From a virus, in IMG/VR virus record IMGVR_UViG_3300020419_000045, positions 1 through 35,754 of that record: a stretch of 35,754 nt of DNA; one strand, given 5' to 3'. Below are positions 30,708 to 35,754 of this stretch, in pieces. A program made the translations under genes and the position numbers. Position 1 is the first letter of the stretch, and each line of letters starts with the position of its first letter. The notes below the pieces were generated by a model. It ran no database searches. It had not been told where the DNA came from and saw only the letters and a program-made list of their open reading frames with translations.

Positions 30708-31364
30708 ATGAAAATCTTTCTTGATTGTTCTGATCCAGATCTTATATCTCACTCTGTTGAGACTGGTTTGATTGATGGAGTTACAACTAACCCATCATTA
30801 ATGAAGAAACAGGGACAAGACCCTAAAGAAGTTATAAAAAGAATTGCCGATTTATTTCCTTGGGATTCATCTATCTCAGCAGAAGTAGTTGGTGATACAG
30901 CAGAAGAGATGTTGGAGATGGCATCCGAGTATGTACCTATCTCACCTAACATTACAATTAAAATACCTTGCACACGTGAGGGTCTTATCGCTTGTGGAGA
31001 CCTTTCAGCAGATGGTATATCAACTAACGTCACTCTAGTATTCTCACAAGCACAAGCAATCCTCGCTGCTAAAGCAGGAGCAACTTATATCTCACCTTTC
31101 ATTGGACGTGTCAACGATCAATACTGGGATGGTTTGGATCTCATTAGAGGTATAAGAAACATCTATGACATCCATAACATAGAGACAAACATTCTTGCAG
31201 CATCTATTCGTACTCCTAAAGATGTACCTGATGCCTTTGGTGTTGGTGCTAATGTATGTACAATACCCTTTGATGTATTTGGAAAACTCTTTGAACATAT
31301 CTTAACCAAGACAGGTCTTGATAAATTCAACGAGGATTGGAAAGCGTTACAGGCAGGACTATGA
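30708..31364 (+). CDS. talC: Transaldolase TalC (FSA-like)
   Basis: 218 aa, the short transaldolase/fructose-6-phosphate aldolase type carried by cyanophages. The Schiff-base Lys is K85 in ITIKIPCT, at the same number as K85 of E. coli FSA; TTNPSL and the ISPFIGRVND segment also match. It boosts the pentose phosphate pathway, giving NADPH and ribose for dNTPs while the Calvin cycle is blocked. The ATG at 30708 is chosen over 30684 because AGGAG precedes it by 8 bases and the late promoter lies just upstream. The next gene overlaps by ATGA. Confidence 0.95.
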   Translation: MKIFLDCSDPDLISHSVETGLIDGVTTNPSLMKKQGQDPKEVIKRIADLFPWDSSISAEVVGDTAEEMLEMASEYVPISPNITIKIPCTREGLIACGDLSADGISTNVTLVFSQAQAILAAKAGATYISPFIGRVNDQYWDGLDLIRGIRNIYDIHNIETNILAASIRTPKDVPDAFGVGANVCTIPFDVFGKLFEHILTKTGLDKFNEDWKALQAGL

Positions 31365-31519
31365 ACAAACAACGAATGAAAGAGATCATCAAACAACTCA
31401 AGGACATTACAAATGAACTTGAGTCTGAGGTCTATAGTGACCTAGATGCTTGGAGTATAAGTAGTGGTAGTACATTATCCTACCGTGACACAAGCGACAA
31501 AGACGAACTCTGCGATTGA
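31361..31519 (+). CDS. 52-aa acidic hypothetical protein
   Basis: MNKQRMKEIIKQLKDITNEL forms a helix, followed by an acidic Ser-rich tail ending DKDELCD. Starts with an ATGA overlap with talC, so it is translated from the talC message. The end overlaps the next gene in another frame. Not recognised. Confidence 0.55.
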   Translation: MNKQRMKEIIKQLKDITNELESEVYSDLDAWSISSGSTLSYRDTSDKDELCD

Positions 31520-31937
31520 TTATGAAAATCCTTGGATGTTTCAAGAACAACCTTTTTTATCTGAGAATATTGGTGATTCTTTCGGGTTTGTCTATAGGAT
31601 TACAAACATACAAACTAATAAACAATACATCGGACGTAAATACTTTGTCCAAAAACGAAAGCCTAGAGGTGGAGGTAGGAGAGTTACGTCTGAAAGTAAC
31701 TGGAAAAAATACTATGGATCGTGTCCTGAACTTACTACCGACATTAAAACCATAGGTAAAGAACTATTCAAACGTGAGTTGTTATCCGTACACCCTACAG
31801 TAGGGAAGACAAACTACGAAGAGACAAGACAGTTGTTCATAAACAATGTACTTACTAGCAAACTAGAGGATGGATCTCCTGCATACTACAACAGTAATAT
31901 ACTAGGAAGGTACTACAGGAAAGACTATTTTAATTGA
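31464..31937 (+). CDS. GIY-YIG-like endonuclease-type protein (start uncertain)
   Basis: 157 aa from the GTG at 31464. SFGFVYRITNIQTNKQYIGR is a GIY-YIG-type core in which GFVY stands for GIY and YIG is intact; Lys/Arg (GRKYF) and a later Glu (NYEETRQLFINN) fit the catalytic Arg and Glu positions. WKKYYGS follows as in related phage proteins. The conserved block probably begins at ENPW (about 31524), so the true start is the GTG, or an ATT at 31515 that overlaps the TGA of the preceding gene. The ATG at 31536 would remove the ENPW block. It may be a homing-type or degenerate nuclease. Confidence 0.7.
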   Translation: MVVHYPTVTQATKTNSAIDYENPWMFQEQPFLSENIGDSFGFVYRITNIQTNKQYIGRKYFVQKRKPRGGGRRVTSESNWKKYYGSCPELTTDIKTIGKELFKRELLSVHPTVGKTNYEETRQLFINNVLTSKLEDGSPAYYNSNILGRYYRKDYFN

Positions 31938-31962
31938 CAGGGTGCTAAAAGTCTGCTATATA
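31934..31962 (+). promoter_or_regulatory. Sigma70-type promoter (TTGACA-17-TATATA)
   Basis: TTGACA (31934-31939), 17-base spacer, TATATA (31957-31962). It overlaps the stop region of the GIY-YIG gene and points to the 49-aa gene at 31985. Confidence 0.78.
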
Positions 31963-31984
31963 GTAGGTTCATTCGAGCACTTCT

Positions 31985-32134
31985 ATGACTAACTTTCTAG
32001 AGGAACAGGACTTCTTGGGAAATTATATAGAACTTCTGGTTGATAGACTACATCAATCTGTTAGTGAAGGAAACTTTGATGAAGCACAGGTTTTAGCAGA
32101 CGAAATAAAGAAGATTCAAGCGACTAATAAGTAA
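31985..32134 (+). CDS. 49-aa acidic hypothetical protein
   Basis: MTNFLEEQDFLGNYIELLVD leads into RLHQSVSEGNFDEAQVLADE and a short Lys tail: two amphipathic helices, no Cys or TM. It has its own near-consensus host-type promoter about 20 bases before the ATG, suggesting early expression. Not recognised; it could be an inhibitor of a host enzyme or a decoy, but nothing in the sequence decides this. Confidence 0.6.
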   Translation: MTNFLEEQDFLGNYIELLVDRLHQSVSEGNFDEAQVLADEIKKIQATNK

Positions 32135-32182
32135 AAATTATATCACTCATAAAAAATCAGTAACTCTGTCAGGATTTAAAGC

Positions 32183-32211
32183 TTGACAAAACTTAACATT
32201 TGCTATATATT
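32183..32211 (+). promoter_or_regulatory. Sigma70-type promoter of the hli cluster
   Basis: TTGACA (32183-32188), 17-base spacer, TATATT (32206-32211), 29 bases ahead of the first hli ATG at 32240. This points to early expression of the hli genes. Confidence 0.72.
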
Positions 32212-32239
32212 ATTGTTACACTTCTTAACATAGTTACAA

Positions 32240-32437
32240 ATGACTACAGTTACTGAAAGCGGTGGAAGACAAAACATCTACTCCGTTGAACCAACTCCTT
32301 ACGTTGACGATACAGTTAACTACGAAGGATACCCACAGAATGCAGAAAAAGTAAATGGTCGTTGGGCTATGATCGGATTCGTTGCATTACTCGGTGCGTA
32401 CATCACTACTGGACAAATTATTCCAGGTATCTTCTAA
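32240..32437 (+). CDS. hli: High-light-inducible protein, copy 1
   Basis: 65 aa. The C-terminal half is the single chlorophyll-binding helix EKVNGRWAMIGFVALLGAYI, ending TTGQIIPGIF, with the full ExxNGRxAM motif. The first 30 residues are an acidic, Tyr-rich extension absent from the following copies. Hli proteins bind chlorophyll and carotenoid and protect photosystem II under light stress. First gene of four tandem copies joined by TAATG overlaps. Confidence 0.93.
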   Translation: MTTVTESGGRQNIYSVEPTPYVDDTVNYEGYPQNAEKVNGRWAMIGFVALLGAYITTGQIIPGIF

Positions 32438-32550
32438 TGAATTATTGGAAGAACGCAGAACAAACAAACGGTAGACTAGCAATGCTAGGTTTTAGCATCG
32501 CTATAATCAACTACGGTTTTACTGGTTTTATAATACCAGGTTTTTATTAA
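32437..32550 (+). CDS. hli: High-light-inducible protein, copy 2
   Basis: 37 aa: MNYWKNAEQTNGRLAMLGFS then AIINYGFTGFIIPGFY. It has the full E-x-x-N-G-R motif but almost no N-terminal extension, so it is the shortest type of Hli. Its ATG overlaps the previous TAA, and its TAA overlaps the next ATG. Confidence 0.9.
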   Translation: MNYWKNAEQTNGRLAMLGFSIAIINYGFTGFIIPGFY

Positions 32551-32702
32551 TGAGATTCAAATCACAATTCACAATTCAACAAGAGGACAAACTAATGACT
32601 CCAGAAGCAGAAAGATTTAACGGATGGGCAGCAATGCTAGGTTTCGTAGCAGCAGTTGGTGCTTACACATTCACAGGACAGATCATTCCAGGTATTTTCT
32701 AA
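32550..32702 (+). CDS. hli: High-light-inducible protein, copy 3 (NGW variant)
   Basis: 50 aa from ATG 32550, or 35 aa from the internal ATG at 32595. The helix reads ERFNGWAAMLGFVAAVGAYT, ending FTGQIIPGIF. The Arg of the conserved ExxNxR motif is Trp here (NGW for NGR), which should remove the intramolecular Glu-Arg pair while keeping Glu and Asn. Confidence 0.88.
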   Translation: MRFKSQFTIQQEDKLMTPEAERFNGWAAMLGFVAAVGAYTFTGQIIPGIF

Positions 32703-32836
32703 TGACAACACCAAAACCAATCGAAAAAGAAAAGGTAGTAGCAGAAAGACTCAATGGTAGACTAGCAATGCTAGGTATCATCGCAGGAATCGGTGCTTAC
32801 TTAACCACAGGTCAACTTATTCCAGGTTTTGTATAA
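32702..32836 (+). CDS. hli: High-light-inducible protein, copy 4
   Basis: 44 aa: short Lys-rich start (MTTPKPIEKEKVV), then AERLNGRLAMLGIIAGIGAY and LTTGQLIPGFV with a full ExxNGR motif. Overlaps the previous stop by TAATG; the next gene begins directly after its TAA with GTG. Confidence 0.92.
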   Translation: MTTPKPIEKEKVVAERLNGRLAMLGIIAGIGAYLTTGQLIPGFV

Positions 32837-32989
32837 GTGGAGATCTCTCCTTTCCAAGCAATAATGTGGTGTCTCTACCCAATAGGGGCACTCGTATTTG
32901 TGGAATTATTCCTTCGTGCCACCGATGGGAATGATGATGACGACGATCAAGGTGGCGGTATTATGCAACCAGTTTACGGAGCAATCTAA
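32837..32989 (+). CDS. 50-aa single-TM protein with Asp/Gly-rich tail
   Basis: GTG start immediately after the fourth hli stop. One TM helix (SPFQAIMWCLYPIGALVFVE, residues 4-23), then LFLRATDGNDDDDDQGGG and a short end MQPVYGAI. It has the size of a small photosystem or cytochrome subunit, but I match it to none. The same cluster position and probable thylakoid or inner-membrane location suggest a link to the Hli proteins. Confidence 0.6.
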   Translation: MEISPFQAIMWCLYPIGALVFVELFLRATDGNDDDDDQGGGIMQPVYGAI

Positions 32990-33078
32990 TGATTCAAGCA
33001 GGATCTATCTTAGCATTTCTATGCTTAACAGGGTTTACAGCGACAGTTGGTCTACCTGTATTCTCTACAATCGTGTAA
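32989..33078 (+). CDS. 29-aa single-TM micro-protein
   Basis: MIQAGSILAFLCLTGFTATV then GLPVFSTIV, one hydrophobic helix spanning nearly the whole chain. Overlaps the previous stop by TAATG. Resembles low-molecular-weight photosystem and cytochrome b6f subunits in size, but no specific one (PsbX, PsbN, PetL, PetN, PetM, PsaM compared from memory) matches. Confidence 0.55.
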   Translation: MIQAGSILAFLCLTGFTATVGLPVFSTIV

Positions 33079-33121
33079 CACATCTGTTACAAGGTCTATC
33101 TTTATCCCTCAATCTAAAAGA

Positions 33122-33217
33122 ATGAAAAATTTAATGTACAATCCATACTATGCTCTAATAGAATTTGGATTTTTTATTGTTGTTGGTACAGCAGCAGGAA
33201 TGGCAGGAATGATATGA
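33122..33217 (+). CDS. 31-aa single-TM micro-protein
   Basis: MKNLMYNPYYALIEFGFFIV then VGTAAGMAGMI: a short aromatic lead and a Gly/Ala-rich hydrophobic helix. Overlaps the next gene by ATGA. No family recognised. Confidence 0.5.
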   Translation: MKNLMYNPYYALIEFGFFIVVGTAAGMAGMI

Positions 33218-33531
33218 AGAATTATATACCACTAAAAATAGTGCCACGCATTTTTTATTGGGCACTTACATTTGCAATCCTATTCGGAGTGTCTACTACA
33301 GCATATGCTGAGACACTCTGGGTACAAGTACCACAATGGTCTGACGATTGGGAAAAGTGTGCAGTTGATGTACCAGATGCTGCGTGCCATTGGTACGTTG
33401 CTAACGCAGACAATACATTCGGTGACGGTTTCGATTGGGAATCAGCACCTTGGTATAGTATTGAAGGACTCAAAGACGTAGCACCTATACAAAAGCAAAC
33501 AGTTGTTGAAAAATTACAAGACATAGGTTAG
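33214..33531 (+). CDS. Exported 105-aa protein with signal peptide
   Basis: Signal peptide with basic n-region (MKNYIPLKIVPR), hydrophobic core (IFYWALTFAILFGVSTT) and AYA-type cleavage site before ETLWVQ. The mature part is about 73 aa, rich in Trp and acidic residues, with two Cys (EKCAVDV and AACHWY) that could form a disulfide in the periplasm or lumen. Function unknown; translated with the preceding micro-protein. Confidence 0.75.
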   Translation: MKNYIPLKIVPRIFYWALTFAILFGVSTTAYAETLWVQVPQWSDDWEKCAVDVPDAACHWYVANADNTFGDGFDWESAPWYSIEGLKDVAPIQKQTVVEKLQDIG

Positions 33532-33536
33532 ATTGA

Positions 33537-33543
33537 ATAAATA
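33537..33543 (+). promoter_or_regulatory. Candidate late promoter (ATAAATA) inside an inverted repeat
   Basis: ATAAATA 21 bases ahead of the ATG at 33565. It is flanked by GATTGAA (33531-33537) and TTCAATC (33548-33554), a perfect 7-base inverted repeat. Confidence 0.55.
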
Positions 33544-33564
33544 CTATTTCAATCAAGGAGATCT

Positions 33565-33765
33565 ATGTTTGAGGACGAAGAACTATGGGATACTGACCCC
33601 TTCTCTGAACAGATAGAACACCTCTGGGATGATATGTCAAAACTAAACTCTCTCTATGAGGAGTTATGTTGGAAACCAAATGACCCTATCGAGTTCGTTC
33701 CAGACTATGATAAGAATCAAATTATTATACGTCCAAAGAAGAAGTCTTCATTTGCTGATAAATAG
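33565..33765 (+). CDS. 66-aa acidic hypothetical protein
   Basis: Acidic N-terminal half (MFEDEELWDTDPFSEQIEHL), then WKPNDPIEFVPDYDKNQIII and a basic end. A strong Shine-Dalgarno (AAGGAG) and late promoter precede it. The pattern is that of a small conserved cyanophage protein; function unknown. Confidence 0.65.
   Translation: MFEDEELWDTDPFSEQIEHLWDDMSKLNSLYEELCWKPNDPIEFVPDYDKNQIIIRPKKKSSFADK
33758..33764 (+). promoter_or_regulatory. Candidate late promoter (ATAAATA)
   Basis: ATAAATA overlaps the stop of the 66-aa gene and is 20 bases ahead of the GTG at 33785. Confidence 0.5.
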
Positions 33766-33784
33766 TTCTGATTGATTCCTAGAT

Positions 33785-33949
33785 GTGAAAACATTTAAAC
33801 TACAACTGAAAACTGCTAAAGACAAGTGGGTTACACTCACAAACTATACAGGTCTTTCAGAACATAAAGCAAAGTTTTATGAAAAGATTTGCACATTCAG
33901 CAAAAACTTTGTACCATATTATAAAGAGATACGTGCTGTAAATGACTGA
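33785..33949 (+). CDS. 54-aa basic protein, GTG start
   Basis: Reads VKTFKLQLKTAKDKWVTLTN, then GLSEHKAKFYEKICTFSKNF and YYKEIRAVND, a compact basic protein. The GTG is supported by the late promoter 20 bases upstream, the full use of the gap between neighbours, and an 8-base overlap with the next ATG. No Shine-Dalgarno. Not recognised. Confidence 0.5.
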   Translation: MKTFKLQLKTAKDKWVTLTNYTGLSEHKAKFYEKICTFSKNFVPYYKEIRAVND

Positions 33950-34157
33950 CTTACTAGAAGCAAGAAGAAATATTCTCTCCGCTTTGAATAGGTGGAAGAC
34001 AAACTGTTCCAATTATGAGTTTGCTGATTGGATTATAAGTAAACGTCATCATTTACAACTAGCATTCGATTGTAGTGAGATATTAGAGAGTCAATTATCA
34101 AGACTTTATATTGAATACTACGATGAACCAAAAGAAATCAGCAAAGAAATTAATTAA
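33942..34157 (+). CDS. 71-aa hypothetical protein
   Basis: MTDLLEARRNILSALNRWKT, then ADWIISKRHHLQLAFDCSEI and an acidic end: helical, no TM. Overlaps both neighbours by a few to 35 bases. Not recognised. Confidence 0.55.
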   Translation: MTDLLEARRNILSALNRWKTNCSNYEFADWIISKRHHLQLAFDCSEILESQLSRLYIEYYDEPKEISKEIN

Positions 34158-34260
34158 ACTTGCAAAACAGGGTAAGAAACTATATAATAAAAGTGATATA
34201 ATATATGCAAAGATGATCTTACGATCATTAAAAAAGAAATCAAATGGATCCAATGATTGA
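34123..34260 (+). CDS. 45-aa Lys-rich protein
   Basis: MNQKKSAKKLIKLAKQGKKL, then YNKSDIIYAKMILRSLKKKS, a highly basic helical protein that looks like a small conserved cyanophage family. It overlaps the gene before by 35 bases and the gene after by 17. Probably nucleic-acid binding by charge alone; inference. Confidence 0.6.
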   Translation: MNQKKSAKKLIKLAKQGKKLYNKSDIIYAKMILRSLKKKSNGSND

Positions 34261-34585
34261 AATCGCATACCTAGGAGCAATGTTAATGTTAGGAGTCCTA
34301 GCATTTAGAATGATGTCTCAAGGTTGGGGTGCGATGGCAAATACTAAGTCAGACAGTTATGGGTCTGTTATGAAAGCATATGGTAAGACACATCCAGAGA
34401 TGAAAGAAGTAAAGGATGGTGATGAACTGATGGGTATAAACTTTACACCTGACCCAGAGTTCATAAAGAAGTATAAGAACGGAGACTACCATCTAAATCA
34501 ATCATTACAAGATAGAATTGCAGAGTTAGAAGATGATGACGATGATGAAGATGAAGGGGATGGAGATATAATAGTCAGAGTTTGA
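34244..34585 (+). CDS. Membrane-anchored acidic protein before psbA
   Basis: 113 aa. One N-terminal TM helix (IEIAYLGAMLMLGVLAFRMM), a hydrophilic middle with SYGSVMKAYGKTHPEM and FTPDPEFIKKYKNGD, and a very acidic tail (ELEDDDDDEDEGDGD). I recall proteins of this type next to psbA in cyanophages, with no assigned role. The TM helix and acidic tail suggest a peripheral thylakoid or inner-membrane position. Confidence 0.7.
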   Translation: MDPMIEIAYLGAMLMLGVLAFRMMSQGWGAMANTKSDSYGSVMKAYGKTHPEMKEVKDGDELMGINFTPDPEFIKKYKNGDYHLNQSLQDRIAELEDDDDDEDEGDGDIIVRV

Positions 34586-34602
34586 TTGGGTATATATGCT
34601 TA

Positions 34603-34631
34603 TTGACTTTTGTGTAAAGATTTTGTAATAT
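34603..34631 (+). promoter_or_regulatory. Possible sigma70-type promoter overlapping the psbA late promoter
   Basis: TTGACT (34603-34608), 17-base spacer, TAATAT (34626-34631, 4 of 6). It overlaps the late box at 34629-34636, so psbA could be read both early and late from nearly the same point. Confidence 0.4.
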
Positions 34632-34636
34632 AAATA
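34630..34636 (+). promoter_or_regulatory. Late promoter of psbA (TATAAATA)
   Basis: TATAAATA at 34629-34636 is an exact T4-type late element. Transcription should start near 34642, giving a leader of about 180 bases before psbA. Confidence 0.75.
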
Positions 34637-34641
34637 CTCGG

Positions 34642-34822
34642 AGATGCTAACATAGCATCCATTAGAAAGGACTCGAACGTATCGCCCTCCTATCTACAAA
34701 CTGCTCCCAACCAAGACCTCTGTAGGCAGTATAATACTTCGTCTTTAATATCCAGTAGCGAGGGGTTACTGGAAATAAGTTTCGCATCTACCCTTGGTGC
34801 CCTACTTACAAACGTCTTACTA
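34642..34822 (+). ncRNA. Structured psbA 5' leader, candidate PhotoRC-type element
   Basis: The leader has at least two clear stems: GATGCTA/TAGCATC over ACA (34643-34659), at the expected transcript start, and TCCAGTA/TACTGGA over a 9-base loop (34751-34773). ACTGC...GCAGT (about 34701-34731) may form a third. No credible gene lies here. Conserved RNA motifs called PhotoRC-I and PhotoRC-II are known upstream of psbA in marine cyanobacteria and cyanophages; this leader is a candidate member. A match has not been computed. Confidence 0.5.
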
Positions 34823-35754
34823 ATGACAACCTCAAATTTAACACGCAGAGAGAGTGGTCTCCTACAAGGATGGCCAGAGTTCTGTGAATGGGTAACATCA
34901 ACAAACAACAGAATATATGTTGGTTGGTTTGGTGTCCTAATGATTCCCTGTTTGCTTGCAGCAGCAGCGTGTTTCATCGTTGCTTTCATCGCAGCACCTC
35001 CAGTCGATATCGACGGAATCAGAGAACCAGTAGCGGGTTCTTTTATGTACGGTAACAACATCATCTCTGGTGCAGTTGTTCCTTCATCAAACGCTATAGG
35101 TCTACACTTCTACCCAATCTGGGAAGCAGCAACAGTAGATGAATGGTTATATAACGGTGGTCCTTACCAGTTAGTTATTTTCCACTTCCTTATCGGAATC
35201 TCTGCCTATATGGGTAGACAGTGGGAACTATCTTACAGATTAGGAATGAGACCTTGGATCTGTGTAGCATATTCTGCTCCAGTTTCAGCAGCATTTGCTG
35301 TATTCCTAGTGTATCCTTTCGGTCAGGGATCTTTCTCAGACGGAATGCCTCTAGGTATCTCAGGTACGTTCAACTTTATGTTCGTGTTCCAAGCAGAACA
35401 CAACATTCTAATGCACCCTTTCCATATGGCAGGAGTAGCAGGAATGTTTGGTGGTAGTCTCTTCAGTGCAATGCACGGTTCTTTAGTTACATCTTCTCTA
35501 ATCAGAGAGACAACAGAGAACGAGAGTCAAAACTACGGCTACAAGTTCGGACAAGAAGAAGAAACATACAACATTGTAGCAGCACACGGTTACTTTGGTC
35601 GTCTTATCTTCCAGTATGCTTCTTTCAACAACTCAAGAAGTCTTCACTTCTTCCTAGCAGTATTCCCTGTAGTCTGCGTATGGTTAACCTCAATGGGTAT
35701 CTGTACAATGGCATTCAACCTTAACGGTTTCAACTTCAACCAATCAGTTGTAGA
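34823..35754 (+). CDS. psbA: Photosystem II D1 protein (3' end cut by window end)
   Basis: 310 codons are present and in frame to the window end; about 50 are missing. The start is [12 protein letters not shown], three residues longer than usual before VTSTNNR. Landmarks: Tyr-Z in [10 protein letters not shown], the Mn-ligand Asp in FSDGMP, the P680 His in [10 protein letters not shown], iron-ligand His in SAMHGS and SLHFFL, and the plastoquinone-site Ser in FNNSRS. The residue matching D1 position 130 is Gln (YMGRQWE), as in low-light D1 forms. No intron interrupts it in this part. The phage D1 replaces the host protein during infection. Confidence 0.98.
   Translation, partial: MTTSNLTRRESGLLQGWPEFCEWVTSTNNRIYVGWFGVLMIPCLLAAAACFIVAFIAAPPVDIDGIREPVAGSFMYGNNIISGAVVPSSNAIGLHFYPIWEAATVDEWLYNGGPYQLVIFHFLIGISAYMGRQWELSYRLGMRPWICVAYSAPVSAAFAVFLVYPFGQGSFSDGMPLGISGTFNFMFVFQAEHNILMHPFHMAGVAGMFGGSLFSAMHGSLVTSSLIRETTENESQNYGYKFGQEEETYNIVAAHGYFGRLIFQYASFNNSRSLHFFLAVFPVVCVWLTSMGICTMAFNLNGFNFNQSVV

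Noticed and set aside
34530-34570. GATGAT-type simple repeat
   Set aside because: It encodes the Asp/Glu tail of the protein before psbA and is not an independent element.
34690-35064. 124-aa open frame antisense to the psbA leader and start
   Set aside because: No protein-like composition, and it lies opposite the conserved D1 code. An antisense RNA at psbA is known in another cyanophage, but nothing here shows a promoter for one.
1-35754. CRISPR array, insertion sequence, integrase or attachment site
   Set aside because: No spaced repeats, transposase or integrase motifs were seen; only the short repeats near 30 kb are present.

Overview
This window is part of the genome of a T4-like cyanophage (a marine cyanomyovirus of Synechococcus or Prochlorococcus). 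The evidence is a T4-type replication set (gp62, RegA, gp43, UvsX, gp41, gp61, NrdA/NrdB) mixed with host-derived cyanobacterial genes: psbA, four hli genes, pcyA, talC, hsp20, MazG and a DUF4278-like protein. The DNA is AT-rich. Genes are tightly packed, often with ATGA, TAATG or GTGA overlaps, and most lie on the + strand.

Layout: (1) 1-1002: the 3' end of a peptide deformylase gene, a possible micro-ORF, the clamp-loader small subunit gp62 and the translational repressor RegA. (2) 1036-5471: an envelope module. Six + strand genes encode membrane-anchored proteins, and three - strand genes encode exported Ser/Thr-rich proteins. The two halves converge and overlap by about 220 bases. (3) 5555-6790: hsp20, followed by a compact cassette with its own sigma70-type promoter, a 5' hairpin, two small genes and an intrinsic terminator. 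(4) 6796-14763: the replication and recombination operon (two tandem related small proteins, gp43, UvsX, a 2OG-Fe(II) oxygenase, a conserved unknown, gp41, MazG and PcyA). (5) 14760-24459: late genes for poorly characterised, mostly Lys-rich and probably virion-associated proteins, including an Ig-like surface protein and a nucleotidyltransferase. (6) 24474-28946: gp61 primase, NrdA and NrdB. (7) 28930-30671: a second 2OG oxygenase and a run of very small genes ending in a strong terminator. (8) 30675-34585: transaldolase, a GIY-YIG-like protein, four tandem hli genes and a train of tiny membrane or exported proteins. (9) 34603-end: a structured leader and psbA, cut by the window end.

How it works together: the replication and nrd genes make DNA and dNTPs. 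talC, psbA, hli and pcyA maintain light harvesting and redirect carbon flow toward NADPH and ribose during infection. Late transcription is readable as eleven (A/C)TAAATA elements, mostly 20-37 bases ahead of start codons. Early, host-sigma70-like promoters (TTGACA-17-TATAAT type) occur ahead of the 6.1 kb cassette, the 31.98 kb small gene and the hli cluster, with weaker ones ahead of gp61 and psbA. Two perfect intrinsic terminators were found (6766-6790 and 30649-30671). No CRISPR, IS element, integrase or convincing tRNA was seen.
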